DNA of 64,000 nt from contig CBDUXP010000001.1 of NCBI GenBank assembly GCA_965371225.1, positions 1-64,000 of the forward strand, in the 5' to 3' direction. Origin of the DNA: CBDUXP01 sp965371225 [NCBI: uncultured bacterium]. Lineage in GTDB: Bacteria; Abyssobacteria; SURF-5; CBDUXP01. Positions 35,074 through 43,291 of this stretch are shown here, piece by piece. Made by a program: the position numbers and the translations under genes. Position 1 is the stretch's first letter. Every line of letters starts with the position of its first letter. Under the pieces are notes generated by a model, which saw only the letters and a program-made list of their open reading frames with translations, was not told the origin of the DNA and did no database searches.

Positions 35074-35529
35074 TTAGAGCAGACTGGATTCGAGGCGTTC
35101 GACCCGCTCGGCAACGAGTTTGCGGTTCGTGTCGGACAGGCGCTTCGCGGTGATGAACAGCAGGTTGTAATACAACTGCGTGGCCAGCTTGGGAAAATGC
35201 TCGTTGAGCTTGCCCAGAATGTTCCGATCGAACTCGAAGAGCGTGCTCTTCTTGCTCACTACCGCGTTGGCCGTGCGCGGCCCGCGGGTGACCGCGGCGA
35301 TCTCGCCGAACACGTCCCCCCGGCCGAGCTTGGCCAGGTCGATCTCGATACTGTGGAACTCGATGTAGATGCGCACCTGGCCCTCGACGACCAGGAACAT
35401 GGAGTCCGAGCGGCTGCCCTTCTTGAAGAGCAGGTCCCCCTTCTCGTAGTCCTTCAGGATGCCGTGGGCCAGGACCTGTTGCACTTCCGAGGAGTCCAAA
35501 CCGTCGAAAATATGGGCGTTCTTGGCCAT
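35074..35529 (-). CDS. Cyclic nucleotide-binding domain protein without HTH
   Basis: 151 residues from ATG 35529. A single cNMP-binding domain (about 8-125): FKKGSRSDSMFLVVEGQVRIY, the phosphate-binding cassette region LGRGDVFGEIAAVTRGPRTANAVV with Glu and Arg that contact the ribose phosphate. A C-terminal helix follows; there is no DNA-binding domain, so it is not a CRP-type regulator by itself. It is divergent from a class III cyclase (35624) across 94 bp, suggesting that it senses that cyclase product. Confidence 0.88.
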   Translation of the reverse strand: MAKNAHIFDGLDSSEVQQVLAHGILKDYEKGDLLFKKGSRSDSMFLVVEGQVRIYIEFHSIEIDLAKLGRGDVFGEIAAVTRGPRTANAVVSKKSTLFEFDRNILGKLNEHFPKLATQLYYNLLFITAKRLSDTNRKLVAERVERLESSLL

Positions 35530-35579
35530 CCCCGGTCCCTCCGCGCGGCTGCTCCCCGCGCCGCGCACCAAGCCGGGTC

Positions 35580-35587
35580 AGTATAAT
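35580..35587. promoter_or_regulatory. Overlapping divergent -10 elements
   Basis: AGTATAAT reads as TATAAT on the plus strand (36 bp before the cyclase ATG 35624) and as TATACT on the minus strand (about 50 bp before the cNMP-binding gene). The two transcripts would therefore compete or be co-controlled. Confidence 0.5.
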
Positions 35588-35623
35588 GGGAGCCTTGGAG
35601 TGACGCAAACGCCACTACCCCTT

Positions 35624-37207
35624 ATGGCCGCCGACCGCAAAGACATCGTCGAGACCACCGACACCACGCCCCGGCGACGACGCAAGCTCTCCGCCATCAT
35701 GATGGCGGACGTGAAGGGCTTCAGCGCGATGATGGGGACCGATGAGGACGCCACCGTCGACCTGATCAAAGCGTTTCACGACCGAGTGCGCACGCTCGTG
35801 CATGAATTCGAGGGGCGCATCGTCGACACGGCTGGCGACTCGGTGTTTTGTGAGTTCGACAGTGTGGTCAATGCAGTGCGCTGCGCGCGGCGCATTCAAG
35901 AGGACCAGGCGGCAGTCAACCGCGAACGCACCGACGGGGGCCAGGTCCACACGCGCATCGGCGTGCACTTGGGCGACGTGATCGTCGAGGATTACCACGT
36001 CTACGGCGACGGCGTAAACATTGCGGCGCGGTTGGAGCCCCTCGCCGACCCGGGGGGGATCTGCCTCTCAGAAGCCGTCTACCAGCAGATTCGCAACAAG
36101 CTCGACATCCCCTTGGAGGACCTGGGCGTCCGCCAGCTGAAGAACATCCAGTACCCCATTCGCCTCTATCGCGTGCCACCGCCTGAGCTGCTCAATGGGG
36201 AACCGCCTCCGACGACCGCTCCTCCCCCGCCATCGAGCGGACCCGCGCCGGCGCCGCCCGCAGCGGCCGCCCCCGCGGTGCCCCCCGTGGCGCCAGCCCC
36301 GGCGGCGACCGGTCCCGGCGCGGAGGATGCCGCCAATTTGCGGGACAGCGCCCGGACAATCGGCAAAGCTGCCGCCAGGACCTTCAAGCGAGAAGCGAAA
36401 GAAGCGGCGCGCGCCATCAAGGCCGAAGCCAAGAAAATCGCCCGCGAAGCCAAGCGGAGTCATGCGGAGTTCGACGCCGAACGCAAACCCCGCGACACAA
36501 AACGGGGGACAACCGACGTCGGCGCCGCTGCCGGCAAATTAGGGCAGGACATCGGCCGAGCCGCCGGCAAGATGGGTGCGGAAGTGAGCCGAGCCGCCAC
36601 CGCATTCGGCGAGCACGTGGCAGAGGTGGTGCCCCCAGCCGTCGACGCCGCCGTGCACACCGCCTCCGCGGCCGCCGAAGAGGCGCTGCGCTCGGCATTG
36701 GGTAAACCTGAGGGCACGCCGGCGACGCCCCCCAGCCCGCCGGCCGCACCCGCCCCACCAGCGGAACAGCCCCACGAACGGATCGACGCAGCGCTGCAGT
36801 CCTGGACGCGCGACCTGCGCCGCGCAGGCACCCTCATCCCCCTGATCGTCGGCGTATTCCTGGTGCTGAGTCCCGTCATTCTGTTTGACACCGCCGGCGT
36901 GTTCCCCACCGGCGGCTCCATCCTGATCGCCGTGTGCCTCGGCGGGGTGTGGGCGAGGCGCGCGGGCCGGCCGGGCAATTTCATGCTGGCGCTCGGAGCG
37001 GCCATCGCCTCCGGTGCCATGTGGACCAACTGGAGCAGCGTGACCAACACGCTGCTAATCCTCGCCGGGGTGATCGTAGCCGCCGTCGGCGCGAGCAGTT
37101 CCCGCCATCGTAAAAGCCACGGGGACCGGCGGGAACACCGCCGCGCACGCCGGCAGGCGCGGCGCGACAAGCGACGCGGGCGGCATCGCCGCGACGACGA
37201 CGAGTAG
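35624..37207 (+). CDS. Membrane-anchored class III nucleotidyl cyclase with helical linker
   Basis: 527 residues from ATG 35624. The N-terminal cyclase domain (about 20-190) has both metal Asp motifs (MMADVKGFSAM, VDTAGDSVFCEF) and GVNIAARL, so should be catalytic. It is followed by a Pro/Ala-rich linker (about 190-230), a long charged amphipathic helix region (KREAKEAARAIKAEAKKIAR and a second repeat of similar composition, about 240-370), another Pro-rich linker, three to four C-terminal membrane helices (about 405-495) and a very basic tail. Having membrane helices C-terminal to the cyclase is unusual. Divergent from a cNMP-binding protein. Confidence 0.87.
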   Translation: MAADRKDIVETTDTTPRRRRKLSAIMMADVKGFSAMMGTDEDATVDLIKAFHDRVRTLVHEFEGRIVDTAGDSVFCEFDSVVNAVRCARRIQEDQAAVNRERTDGGQVHTRIGVHLGDVIVEDYHVYGDGVNIAARLEPLADPGGICLSEAVYQQIRNKLDIPLEDLGVRQLKNIQYPIRLYRVPPPELLNGEPPPTTAPPPPSSGPAPAPPAAAAPAVPPVAPAPAATGPGAEDAANLRDSARTIGKAAARTFKREAKEAARAIKAEAKKIAREAKRSHAEFDAERKPRDTKRGTTDVGAAAGKLGQDIGRAAGKMGAEVSRAATAFGEHVAEVVPPAVDAAVHTASAAAEEALRSALGKPEGTPATPPSPPAAPAPPAEQPHERIDAALQSWTRDLRRAGTLIPLIVGVFLVLSPVILFDTAGVFPTGGSILIAVCLGGVWARRAGRPGNFMLALGAAIASGAMWTNWSSVTNTLLILAGVIVAAVGASSSRHRKSHGDRREHRRARRQARRDKRRGRHRRDDDE

Positions 37208-37287
37208 CTCCCGGCCCGCCGGCGCCGATGCGTCCTCAGGAGTTTCGCGCTAAGCTAACGCGTCGCACCCCCGAGAGGATCCTTCCC

Positions 37288-37767
37288 ATGCGCCGACGCG
37301 CAATGACCGTGGCCCTCATGTTGCTCTGTGTGGGCGCCGCCCCGTCCCCCGCCGTGGCCGCGGGGGCGAAGCCGGAAGCGCAGGCGCCGAAGAAACCGGT
37401 GGCCACGGAGTCCTATCGGCGGGGCGAGGCAGCCGAGAAGAAGGGCAACTATCAGCAAGCCGCCACGGAGTACCGGCAGGCGGTTGTGCAGGACCCGGCG
37501 TACGCGGAAGCGCACAACCAGTTGGGTTACGTGTACCGCCGGCTCCGCAAGTACGACCAGGCGATTGCCAGCTATACGGCCGCGCTCAAGCTGCGGCCGA
37601 AATTCGCCGAGGCGCACGACTACATCGCTCGCGCCTACCTGGCCAAGGGGGACCTGGCGAAGGCGAAGGAGCATCACGCGCAGTTGGCGGCCCTGAACTC
37701 CAAACTCGCCGCGGGCTTGGCGACGGCCATCGCTAGGCACGCCGCCAAACCCGCAACGACGCCGTAA
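37288..37767 (+). CDS. Exported TPR protein
   Basis: 159 residues from ATG 37288, with GAGAGGA upstream. A signal peptide (about 1-25, ending VAAG) precedes two to three TPR motifs: AEKKGNYQQAATEYRQAVVQ, AHNQLGYVYRRLRKYDQAIA and AHDYIARAYLAKGDLAKAKE. It is probably periplasmic and binds a protein partner. Its stop TAA overlaps the ATG of the next lipoprotein gene, so the pair is coupled. Confidence 0.82.
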   Translation: MRRRAMTVALMLLCVGAAPSPAVAAGAKPEAQAPKKPVATESYRRGEAAEKKGNYQQAATEYRQAVVQDPAYAEAHNQLGYVYRRLRKYDQAIASYTAALKLRPKFAEAHDYIARAYLAKGDLAKAKEHHAQLAALNSKLAAGLATAIARHAAKPATTP

Positions 37768-38795
37768 TGGCCTCAAGGCTGATGGACGCCCCCGCCGCTC
37801 GGTCCCCCGCCGCGCCCGCGCGCCTCTGGCCACGGTTTCTCCGCGTGCTGCTTTCCATGGCCCTCGTGTTGTCTTGGGGCTGCGCACCGCAACCCTCGGC
37901 CGGGGACCGCGCCCAGGACCAACCGGCGCTCGTGGACGAGCCGCTCGCCGTCTTGAGTCCGAACGGAGGCGAGACCTGGCCACCGGGCGGCTCGGTGGTC
38001 GTGACGTGGACCCCGAGCGCAGCAGCCGGCGCGCGGGTGGACTTGCACCTGCTCAGGAGCGGGACGGTGATGCGGGCGATCGCGACGGGGACGACGAACG
38101 ACGGGATGCACACCTGGTCCGTGCCGACAACCGTGGACGACGCCGACGACTACGCCCTACGCGTTTCTGGTGCGGCCGCGACGCGGGACGAATCCGATGG
38201 CCCGTTCACGATTGCTCCACCCAGCGCAGCGAACTACTTCGCTCTCGTAGCCGGGCGCACGCTGACGTACCGAACGGAAGAAGGCGAGACGGTGACCGCG
38301 CGCGTGTTACCGGACCCCGTCGAAGTGGCGGGGGTACGGACGCGCGTGGTGGCGGAGGACACGGGCCGGCGTCAGTACTACAGCGTCGACGACCGCGGCG
38401 TGCACCTGCACCGAGTCATCATCCCAGAGACGGGGCAAACGCTCACGTTCCACCCGCCGCTACACCTGACGGGTCCGACGCTGGTGCGGGGGGCCGGCGT
38501 GCGCTCGGCGGGGACCATGGTGACCGAGACGGCCGAGGCTCCCGCTCAAACCACCCCCTATGCCGCGGTCGCGCGGATCGAGGGTTTTCCCGCGATCCGC
38601 GTGCCGGCCGGGCGCCTGGCCACGGCCAAGCTGGGCGGGCTGCTGATCCTCGACGGGCAGACGCGCATCCTGTTCGACATCTGGTTTGCTCCGGGCCTGG
38701 GTGAAGTGCACCACACGGGCGATCGCACCTTAACCCTGGTGGCCGTCACGGATGCGCCGCCGACGCCCAACCCCGCCGCTGCCGCCGGCGCCTGA
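37767..38795 (+). CDS. Lipoprotein with Kre9/KNH-like (Ser-Thr-rich GPI-anchored type) domain
   Basis: 342 residues; ATG 37767 overlaps the preceding stop. Lipobox LSWGC near residue 39 marks it as a lipoprotein. The domain that follows (about 58-150) has VLSPNGGETWPPGGSVVVTW and TWSVP...DDYALRVSG, the pattern of PF10342-type beta domains. The C-terminal half (about 155-330, FALVAGRTLTYRTEEG, GLGEVHHTG) looks like a separate beta-rich domain common in hypothetical exported proteins. Function unknown; a partner of the TPR protein is possible. Confidence 0.72.
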   Translation: MASRLMDAPAARSPAAPARLWPRFLRVLLSMALVLSWGCAPQPSAGDRAQDQPALVDEPLAVLSPNGGETWPPGGSVVVTWTPSAAAGARVDLHLLRSGTVMRAIATGTTNDGMHTWSVPTTVDDADDYALRVSGAAATRDESDGPFTIAPPSAANYFALVAGRTLTYRTEEGETVTARVLPDPVEVAGVRTRVVAEDTGRRQYYSVDDRGVHLHRVIIPETGQTLTFHPPLHLTGPTLVRGAGVRSAGTMVTETAEAPAQTTPYAAVARIEGFPAIRVPAGRLATAKLGGLLILDGQTRILFDIWFAPGLGEVHHTGDRTLTLVAVTDAPPTPNPAAAAGA

Positions 38796-38876
38796 AGCCA
38801 TCCCGCCCGTTGGGCGCCTGGGACGCGCTCTGATAAACTGCGCGCCGGGCAGCGCCCAAGCCCACCATGCACGGAA

Positions 38877-38920
38877 ACCCCCGTAAGGATCCGGGACGGG
38901 GGTGGACTGCGATGACCCGG
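38877..38920 (+). promoter_or_regulatory. Candidate H-type pseudoknot in the leader of the LLM gene
   Basis: Stem 1 is a perfect 8-bp pair ACCCCCGT (38877-38884) / ACGGGGGT (38896-38903). The loop base run CCGGG (38891-38895) is complementary to CCCGG at 38916-38920, giving an H-type pseudoknot directly abutting stem 1. The AAGGAG ribosome binding site lies 7 nt further down. A 25-codon ORF (ATG 38867 to TGA 38944) overlaps it and ends across the LLM start (GTGA). Confidence 0.4.
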
Positions 38921-38940
38921 CATTGCGAAGGAGCGACGCG

Positions 38941-39972
38941 GTGAAACTCGATACCGGACTCATGCTCACGGATTTGGCTCGGGTGGCCGACCAGGCGAAG
39001 GCGGCCGAAGCGTGCGGCTTCGACTGCGTGTGGAGCGCGGAAACGTCCCACGACCCGTTCTACCCCTTGCTGCTGGCGGCGGAACACACGGAGCGCGTGC
39101 AGTTGGGCACCGCGATCGCGGTGGCCTTCCCGCGCAGCCCGATGATCGTGGCGCACATGGCGTGGGACCTGGCGCAGTACAGCGGCGGCCGCTTCATCCT
39201 CGGCTTGGGGACGCAAATCAAGGCGCACAATGAGCGCCGGTTCAGCGTGCCCTACGACAAGCCGGGGCCCAAGCTGCGCGATATGGTGCTGGCGATCCGC
39301 GCCATCTGGGACTGCTGGCAGAACGGGACGAAGCTGCGGTACGAGGGCGAGTACTTTCGCCATACGCTCATGACGCCGTTCTTCAACCCGGGGCCCATCG
39401 ACCACCCGGACGTACCCATCTACGTGGCGGGCGTCAATCCGTACGTCTGCCGCATGGTGGGCGAACTCTGCGACGGCTTCCACGTCCACCCATTCCACTC
39501 GCTCAAGTACCTCAATGAGGTGATCCTCCCGAATATCAACATCGGTGCGCAGAAGGCCGGCCGCACCATAGACGACATCGACATGGTCGGCCCGGTGTTT
39601 ACGATCATGGGCGATACGGAGGAGGAGCAAGAGGCCGCGGCGGCGCCGGTGCGGCAGCAGATTTCCTTCTACGCGTCCACGCCGGCGTACTACGGCGTGC
39701 TGGAGTGCCACGGGTGGGGCGACATCGGGCCCCAGCTCACGGCGGAGACAAAGAAGGGCAACTGGCAGGGCATGGCGGACCTGATCACGGACGAGATGCT
39801 CGACGTGTTCGCCGTGCGCGGCACGAAGGAAGACATCGCCGAGAAAGTGCTGGAGCGGTACGACGGCCTCTTCGACCGCGTGATGTTCTACTACCCCTAC
39901 CTGCCCGGCTCCGACGACGCCCGCTGGCGCAAGTACGTCGAGGTCATGCACGCCGCGCCGGCCACGGCCTAA
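38941..39972 (+). CDS. LLM-class (probably F420-dependent) oxidoreductase
   Basis: 343 residues from GTG 38941 with AAGGAG upstream. Luciferase-like fold: AAEACGFDCVWSAETSHDPF, GTAIAVAFPRSPMIVAHMAW, YSGGRFILGLGTQIKAHN, and VPIYVAGVNPYVCRMVGE. The N-terminal DTGLMLTDLARVADQAK and these motifs match the TIGR03617 subgroup, expected to use F420. The 5' leader may be structured (38877-38920). The stop overlaps that of the convergent membrane protein gene. Confidence 0.88.
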   Translation: MKLDTGLMLTDLARVADQAKAAEACGFDCVWSAETSHDPFYPLLLAAEHTERVQLGTAIAVAFPRSPMIVAHMAWDLAQYSGGRFILGLGTQIKAHNERRFSVPYDKPGPKLRDMVLAIRAIWDCWQNGTKLRYEGEYFRHTLMTPFFNPGPIDHPDVPIYVAGVNPYVCRMVGELCDGFHVHPFHSLKYLNEVILPNINIGAQKAGRTIDDIDMVGPVFTIMGDTEEEQEAAAAPVRQQISFYASTPAYYGVLECHGWGDIGPQLTAETKKGNWQGMADLITDEMLDVFAVRGTKEDIAEKVLERYDGLFDRVMFYYPYLPGSDDARWRKYVEVMHAAPATA

Positions 39973-41558
39973 CCCCCGGCAGCCGTATCCTCGCCGGAGG
40001 CGGGACGGACGCGCTCCAGCACGGCGTAGGCATACCCGCTCAGGATCGCCGTCACCACCGCGGTGTCGTCCATGTCGGTGGCGTCGCGGATATTGGTTGG
40101 GCGGGACGTGCGCTGGCTGTTCACCAGGTACCGCAACCGGTAGCCTTCGCGCCGAAAGCGGTCGCGCCCCAGCCCCCACGGCATGTCCCCGGTCGGGTAC
40201 ATCCAGCCGGCGATGATCTCCGGCCGGCTGGCAAAGACATAGTCCGGGTCGTGCTTGCTGTGGCCGGGCGCGACGAATCGGGGCGCATCGCGGTGGGCGA
40301 TGTGCGCGTCGTTGAGCCCGAGCATGTCCAGCGCGGGCAGGCCCGAGTAGAACGGAATCTTGCCCGCGGCGTCCACCGCCAGCGTCGCGCCCGGATAGCG
40401 TTCCCCGAGGAAGCGGCCCAGCGTAGCCCACGAGTCGTACTTGTCGGCTCGATACGCGAACCGCTGATCCCGGAGCGGCAGGAGGATCTGCAGGCCGCCG
40501 AGCAGGAGCAGGAGGGCGGCCTGCCGGGAGGCGGGCAGGGTGCGCGGGAGCAGGCGCAGCGCGGTGAAGATGCCCAACGGGTACAGCACCATCAGGAACC
40601 GGCCGTATAAGGCGTCACCCCCGATGTACAGCCAGTACACGACCAGGAACGCCGCCAGGACGACCTCGAATCGCGCGGCGCGCACCCCGGCCGCGCCGTG
40701 CCGCGCAACGCGCACGACCGCGGCGGCGATGCACGCGAAAAACAGCCCCAAGTAGATGACCAGCGCTTGCAGCGTCGCCACGCTCGCCAACTGGGGCAGC
40801 GCGGCGCGGAGACGCTGGCCAAGTGTTCCGGCGATTTTGGCGTAGTACGTGTTCGGAAACGGATAGCCGTAATACGCGTACCGCCACGTGAAGTGCGCCG
40901 CGATGACGCCGCCGGCGACCGCGGCGCACACGAGGGCCGCGCGCCGCTTCCCGTGCAGAAACAAGTACGGCACCACGAGCCCGGGCAGCAGGAATCCGTC
41001 CGCGCGCGCGAGGACCCCTGCGCTCAACACCGCCACCAGCACCCACGTATCCCGCGGCCGCTCACCGGCGAGCACGTTGGCCACGCCCGTCCAGACCGCG
41101 AGCTGGAGGAGCACGACGAACATGGTCTCCATGCCCGACCCGACCCATTGCCACAGCACCGGGTTCATCGCGAACAGCAGCGGCGCAGCCCAGGCGAGCG
41201 CATCGTCCCGTTCCCGGCGGACGGCCGCGGCCAAGAGGCCGCACGCGGCGAGCCCGCACAGGGCGTTCAGTACGACGGACCACGCGTACACGGGCTGGCC
41301 GGACACCAGGAACGCGGGTGCGACGAGGAGGACGTACAGAAAGTTCGAATAGCCCTCGACGCGGGTGCCTGGATTGAAGACGAGCCCGTGTCCGGCGACG
41401 AGGTTCTGCGCATACCGATACGTGATGAACGCATCGTCCATCCCCCACGTGTGGCTCGCCTCTTCGCTGTTCCAATAGAAGCCGAACCGCACGTGCGCCG
41501 CGCACCCGAGCGCGAAGAGCAGCAGCCCGAGTGCAAGCAGAGTCTTTCGCTGGTCCAT
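39969..41558 (-). CDS. GT-C-type membrane glycosyltransferase-like protein
   Basis: 529 residues from ATG 41558; the frame is open further upstream but overlaps the GST gene. About eleven membrane segments. After the first helix comes MDDAFITYRYAQNLVAGHG with FNPGTRVEGYSNFLYVLL, the signature of a GT-C/arabinosyl- or mannosyltransferase-like family in which the Asp pair is catalytic and a polyprenyl-phosphate sugar is the donor. A soluble C-terminal part (about 390-510) follows. Acceptor unknown. A second, less similar GT-C-like protein is at 43292. Confidence 0.78.
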   Translation of the reverse strand: MDQRKTLLALGLLLFALGCAAHVRFGFYWNSEEASHTWGMDDAFITYRYAQNLVAGHGLVFNPGTRVEGYSNFLYVLLVAPAFLVSGQPVYAWSVVLNALCGLAACGLLAAAVRRERDDALAWAAPLLFAMNPVLWQWVGSGMETMFVVLLQLAVWTGVANVLAGERPRDTWVLVAVLSAGVLARADGFLLPGLVVPYLFLHGKRRAALVCAAVAGGVIAAHFTWRYAYYGYPFPNTYYAKIAGTLGQRLRAALPQLASVATLQALVIYLGLFFACIAAAVVRVARHGAAGVRAARFEVVLAAFLVVYWLYIGGDALYGRFLMVLYPLGIFTALRLLPRTLPASRQAALLLLLGGLQILLPLRDQRFAYRADKYDSWATLGRFLGERYPGATLAVDAAGKIPFYSGLPALDMLGLNDAHIAHRDAPRFVAPGHSKHDPDYVFASRPEIIAGWMYPTGDMPWGLGRDRFRREGYRLRYLVNSQRTSRPTNIRDATDMDDTAVVTAILSGYAYAVLERVRPASGEDTAAGG

Positions 41559-41625
41559 GAGATGCACGTGCGCGCGGCGGCCGTGTTCCAGATCCCGGGA
41601 GGACCAGTGTCCGCGGTCCGCCCCG

Positions 41626-42414
41626 TTAGGCGAGAGCCTGCGCGTGCATGAGCGGCAGGCCGACGCGGATGGAACCGTCCGCGATGCCGTCACGCAAATA
41701 ATCCGCGAGGCCGGCGCGCAGGAAGAATTCGGCCCGCTCGCCCCGCAAATTCCGCCCCTGGTGCGGATGGTCCGCGGGCAATTCCGGGGTCGCCAGTCCG
41801 GCACTCGCCGCCTCCATCACTTGGGCCATGTCCGTAGCGACGGCAGGACGCGCGAGGCACCGCTGGAGCCAGGCTTCCACGCGGGGAAAGTTTTCCCCCG
41901 GCCCGAGCTGGAAGAACTGCGCGGCGCTGACGCAGGGAATCATGGAGAGATCCGCCCAGGAAAAGTCGCCACAGAAGTACTCCTGGTCGCCGAGCTGTTG
42001 GTCGAGGTACGCGAAGAGGTCGTCCAGCTCCTGCTTCGCGCGCGGCACGATCTGATCCTGCAGTTGGGTTTCTCCCTGCATGAATACCGCGGCCAGCGCG
42101 ACGAGAATCGCGTCGCCCAACCGGTCGCCCAGGTCTTCCAACCCCCGCGCTTTCACGCGCAGCTTCGGGTCGGCGGGCAGCAACGCGGGTGTCGGGTAGG
42201 TTTCTTCGAAGTACTGCAACGCCACCGTCGAGTCCGTGATGACCACGTCGCCATCCACGATCGTGGGCACCTCGCCCCGCGGATTCAACCGGTGCAGTTC
42301 GTTGATATTCTCTTCGGACTCGGTGATCACCATCTCGTACTCGACGCCCTTCTCGTTGAGCGCCATCTTGACCTTGCGCACGTACGGACTGAGCGACGCG
42401 CCGTAAATCTTCAT
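41626..42414 (-). CDS. Glutathione S-transferase family protein
   Basis: 262 residues from ATG 42414, with CAGGAGGT upstream. N-terminal domain: YGASLSPYVRKVKMALNEKG with Ser as the likely active residue, NPRGEVPTIVDGDVVITDS for the cis-Pro and gamma-glutamyl contacts. The C-terminal helical domain has FSWADLSMIPCVSAAQFF. The C-terminal tail (about 215-262) is longer than usual. A minus-strand TATACT box is at 42450-42455. It precedes the GT-C-like gene by 67 bp on the same strand. Confidence 0.88.
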   Translation of the reverse strand: MKIYGASLSPYVRKVKMALNEKGVEYEMVITESEENINELHRLNPRGEVPTIVDGDVVITDSTVALQYFEETYPTPALLPADPKLRVKARGLEDLGDRLGDAILVALAAVFMQGETQLQDQIVPRAKQELDDLFAYLDQQLGDQEYFCGDFSWADLSMIPCVSAAQFFQLGPGENFPRVEAWLQRCLARPAVATDMAQVMEAASAGLATPELPADHPHQGRNLRGERAEFFLRAGLADYLRDGIADGSIRVGLPLMHAQALA

Positions 42415-42519
42415 GAACGACCTCCTGCAGAGCTGTGGGGCAAGGCGGCAGTATACTCGCCCCGGCGCCGTATCCGCATCTCGCGTCTCCTCGGGCCGAC
42501 CGCCATCGAACCGGGGCGC

Positions 42520-42525
42520 TATACT
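42520..42525 (+). promoter_or_regulatory. -10 element of a probable leaderless promoter
   Basis: TATACT ends 5 nt before ATG 42531, within the 15-mer GGGGCGCTATACTGC that also precedes the gene at 13065. No ribosome binding site is present. Confidence 0.55.
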
Positions 42526-42530
42526 GCGGC

Positions 42531-42827
42531 ATGTCCGAACAGCCGCCGGCTCCCCCACAGCCCGTCCGCTACCGGCCGCTCACCACGACGCTGCCGCGGT
42601 TCGGCGCCGAAGGTGGCCTATCCGGCTTCCTCGCCATGGCGTTCATCCTGCTCGTGTCGCCCGTCGGCGAGCAGACGACGCGGGTGGGCCGCGTGATACT
42701 GCTGGGCGGGGGTGCGACGCTGGGGGCCGTGGCGGGTGCGGTGCTGGCGGTGCTGTACTGGTGGTGGGGCCGGGTGGATTACAAGAAGGCCGGCCGGCCC
42801 ATGACGCCGCCGGAAGACGCGGAATAG
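42531..42827 (+). CDS. Small two-TM membrane protein, function unknown
   Basis: 98 residues: a Pro-rich N-terminus, two hydrophobic segments (about 31-45 and 54-74) and a short charged tail. The family is not recognised. ATG 42531 follows a TATACT box by 5 nt, so the mRNA is probably leaderless. The cupin gene begins 25 bp downstream and may be co-transcribed. Confidence 0.6.
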   Translation: MSEQPPAPPQPVRYRPLTTTLPRFGAEGGLSGFLAMAFILLVSPVGEQTTRVGRVILLGGGATLGAVAGAVLAVLYWWWGRVDYKKAGRPMTPPEDAE

Positions 42828-42852
42828 TCGCGCCGGCCAGGAGGGGGACGCA

Positions 42853-43263
42853 ATGGCGGCCTATACGAAGCAGTCATACGATTTCGTCGACCTGAAAATT
42901 CTGAACTTCTTGCACGAGGACTTGCACCTCGACTGCGTAGGCCTTGGGCTGGGCCGCGTGCCGCCTGGCAAGGGTTACCCGTTCTGGCACACGCACGAGA
43001 AACAAGAAGAGGTGTACATCTGTCTGGAGGGCTCCCTCACACTCCTGGTGGACGACGATGAACTCACGCTGCACGCCGGGGATTTCGTCCGCGTCGCACC
43101 GGAGGCGAAGCGCACGGTGGGTAACCGCACGAACCAGCCCGGAACGATCCTGATCGCCGGGGCGATGCCGTTCGACGGGTATTCCCCCGAAGCCGGGCGT
43201 TCCCGTATCCGCGACGGCAACCGGGTCGAAGGGGAGGAGCCGGATTGGACCGTGGCGACCTGA
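42853..43263 (+). CDS. Single-domain cupin protein
   Basis: 136 residues with a good GAGGGGG-type ribosome binding site. Cupin motif 1 is PFWHTHEKQEEVYICLEGS (two His and Glu as metal ligands) and motif 2 is LHAGDFVRVAPEAKRTVGN. Such proteins act as isomerases, dioxygenases or binding proteins; nothing here narrows it. It is 28 bp upstream of the GT-C-like membrane gene. Confidence 0.85.
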   Translation: MAAYTKQSYDFVDLKILNFLHEDLHLDCVGLGLGRVPPGKGYPFWHTHEKQEEVYICLEGSLTLLVDDDELTLHAGDFVRVAPEAKRTVGNRTNQPGTILIAGAMPFDGYSPEAGRSRIRDGNRVEGEEPDWTVAT

Positions 43264-43291
43264 TCACGCACCACGCGATCGACCCGCGCCC

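Noticed and set aside
38910-38945. Similarity of CATTGCGAAGGAGCGACGCG to the widespread CATTGCGAGGAGCGAAG repeats
   Set aside because: The match is only partial, has no second half, and includes the AAGGAG site needed by the LLM gene.
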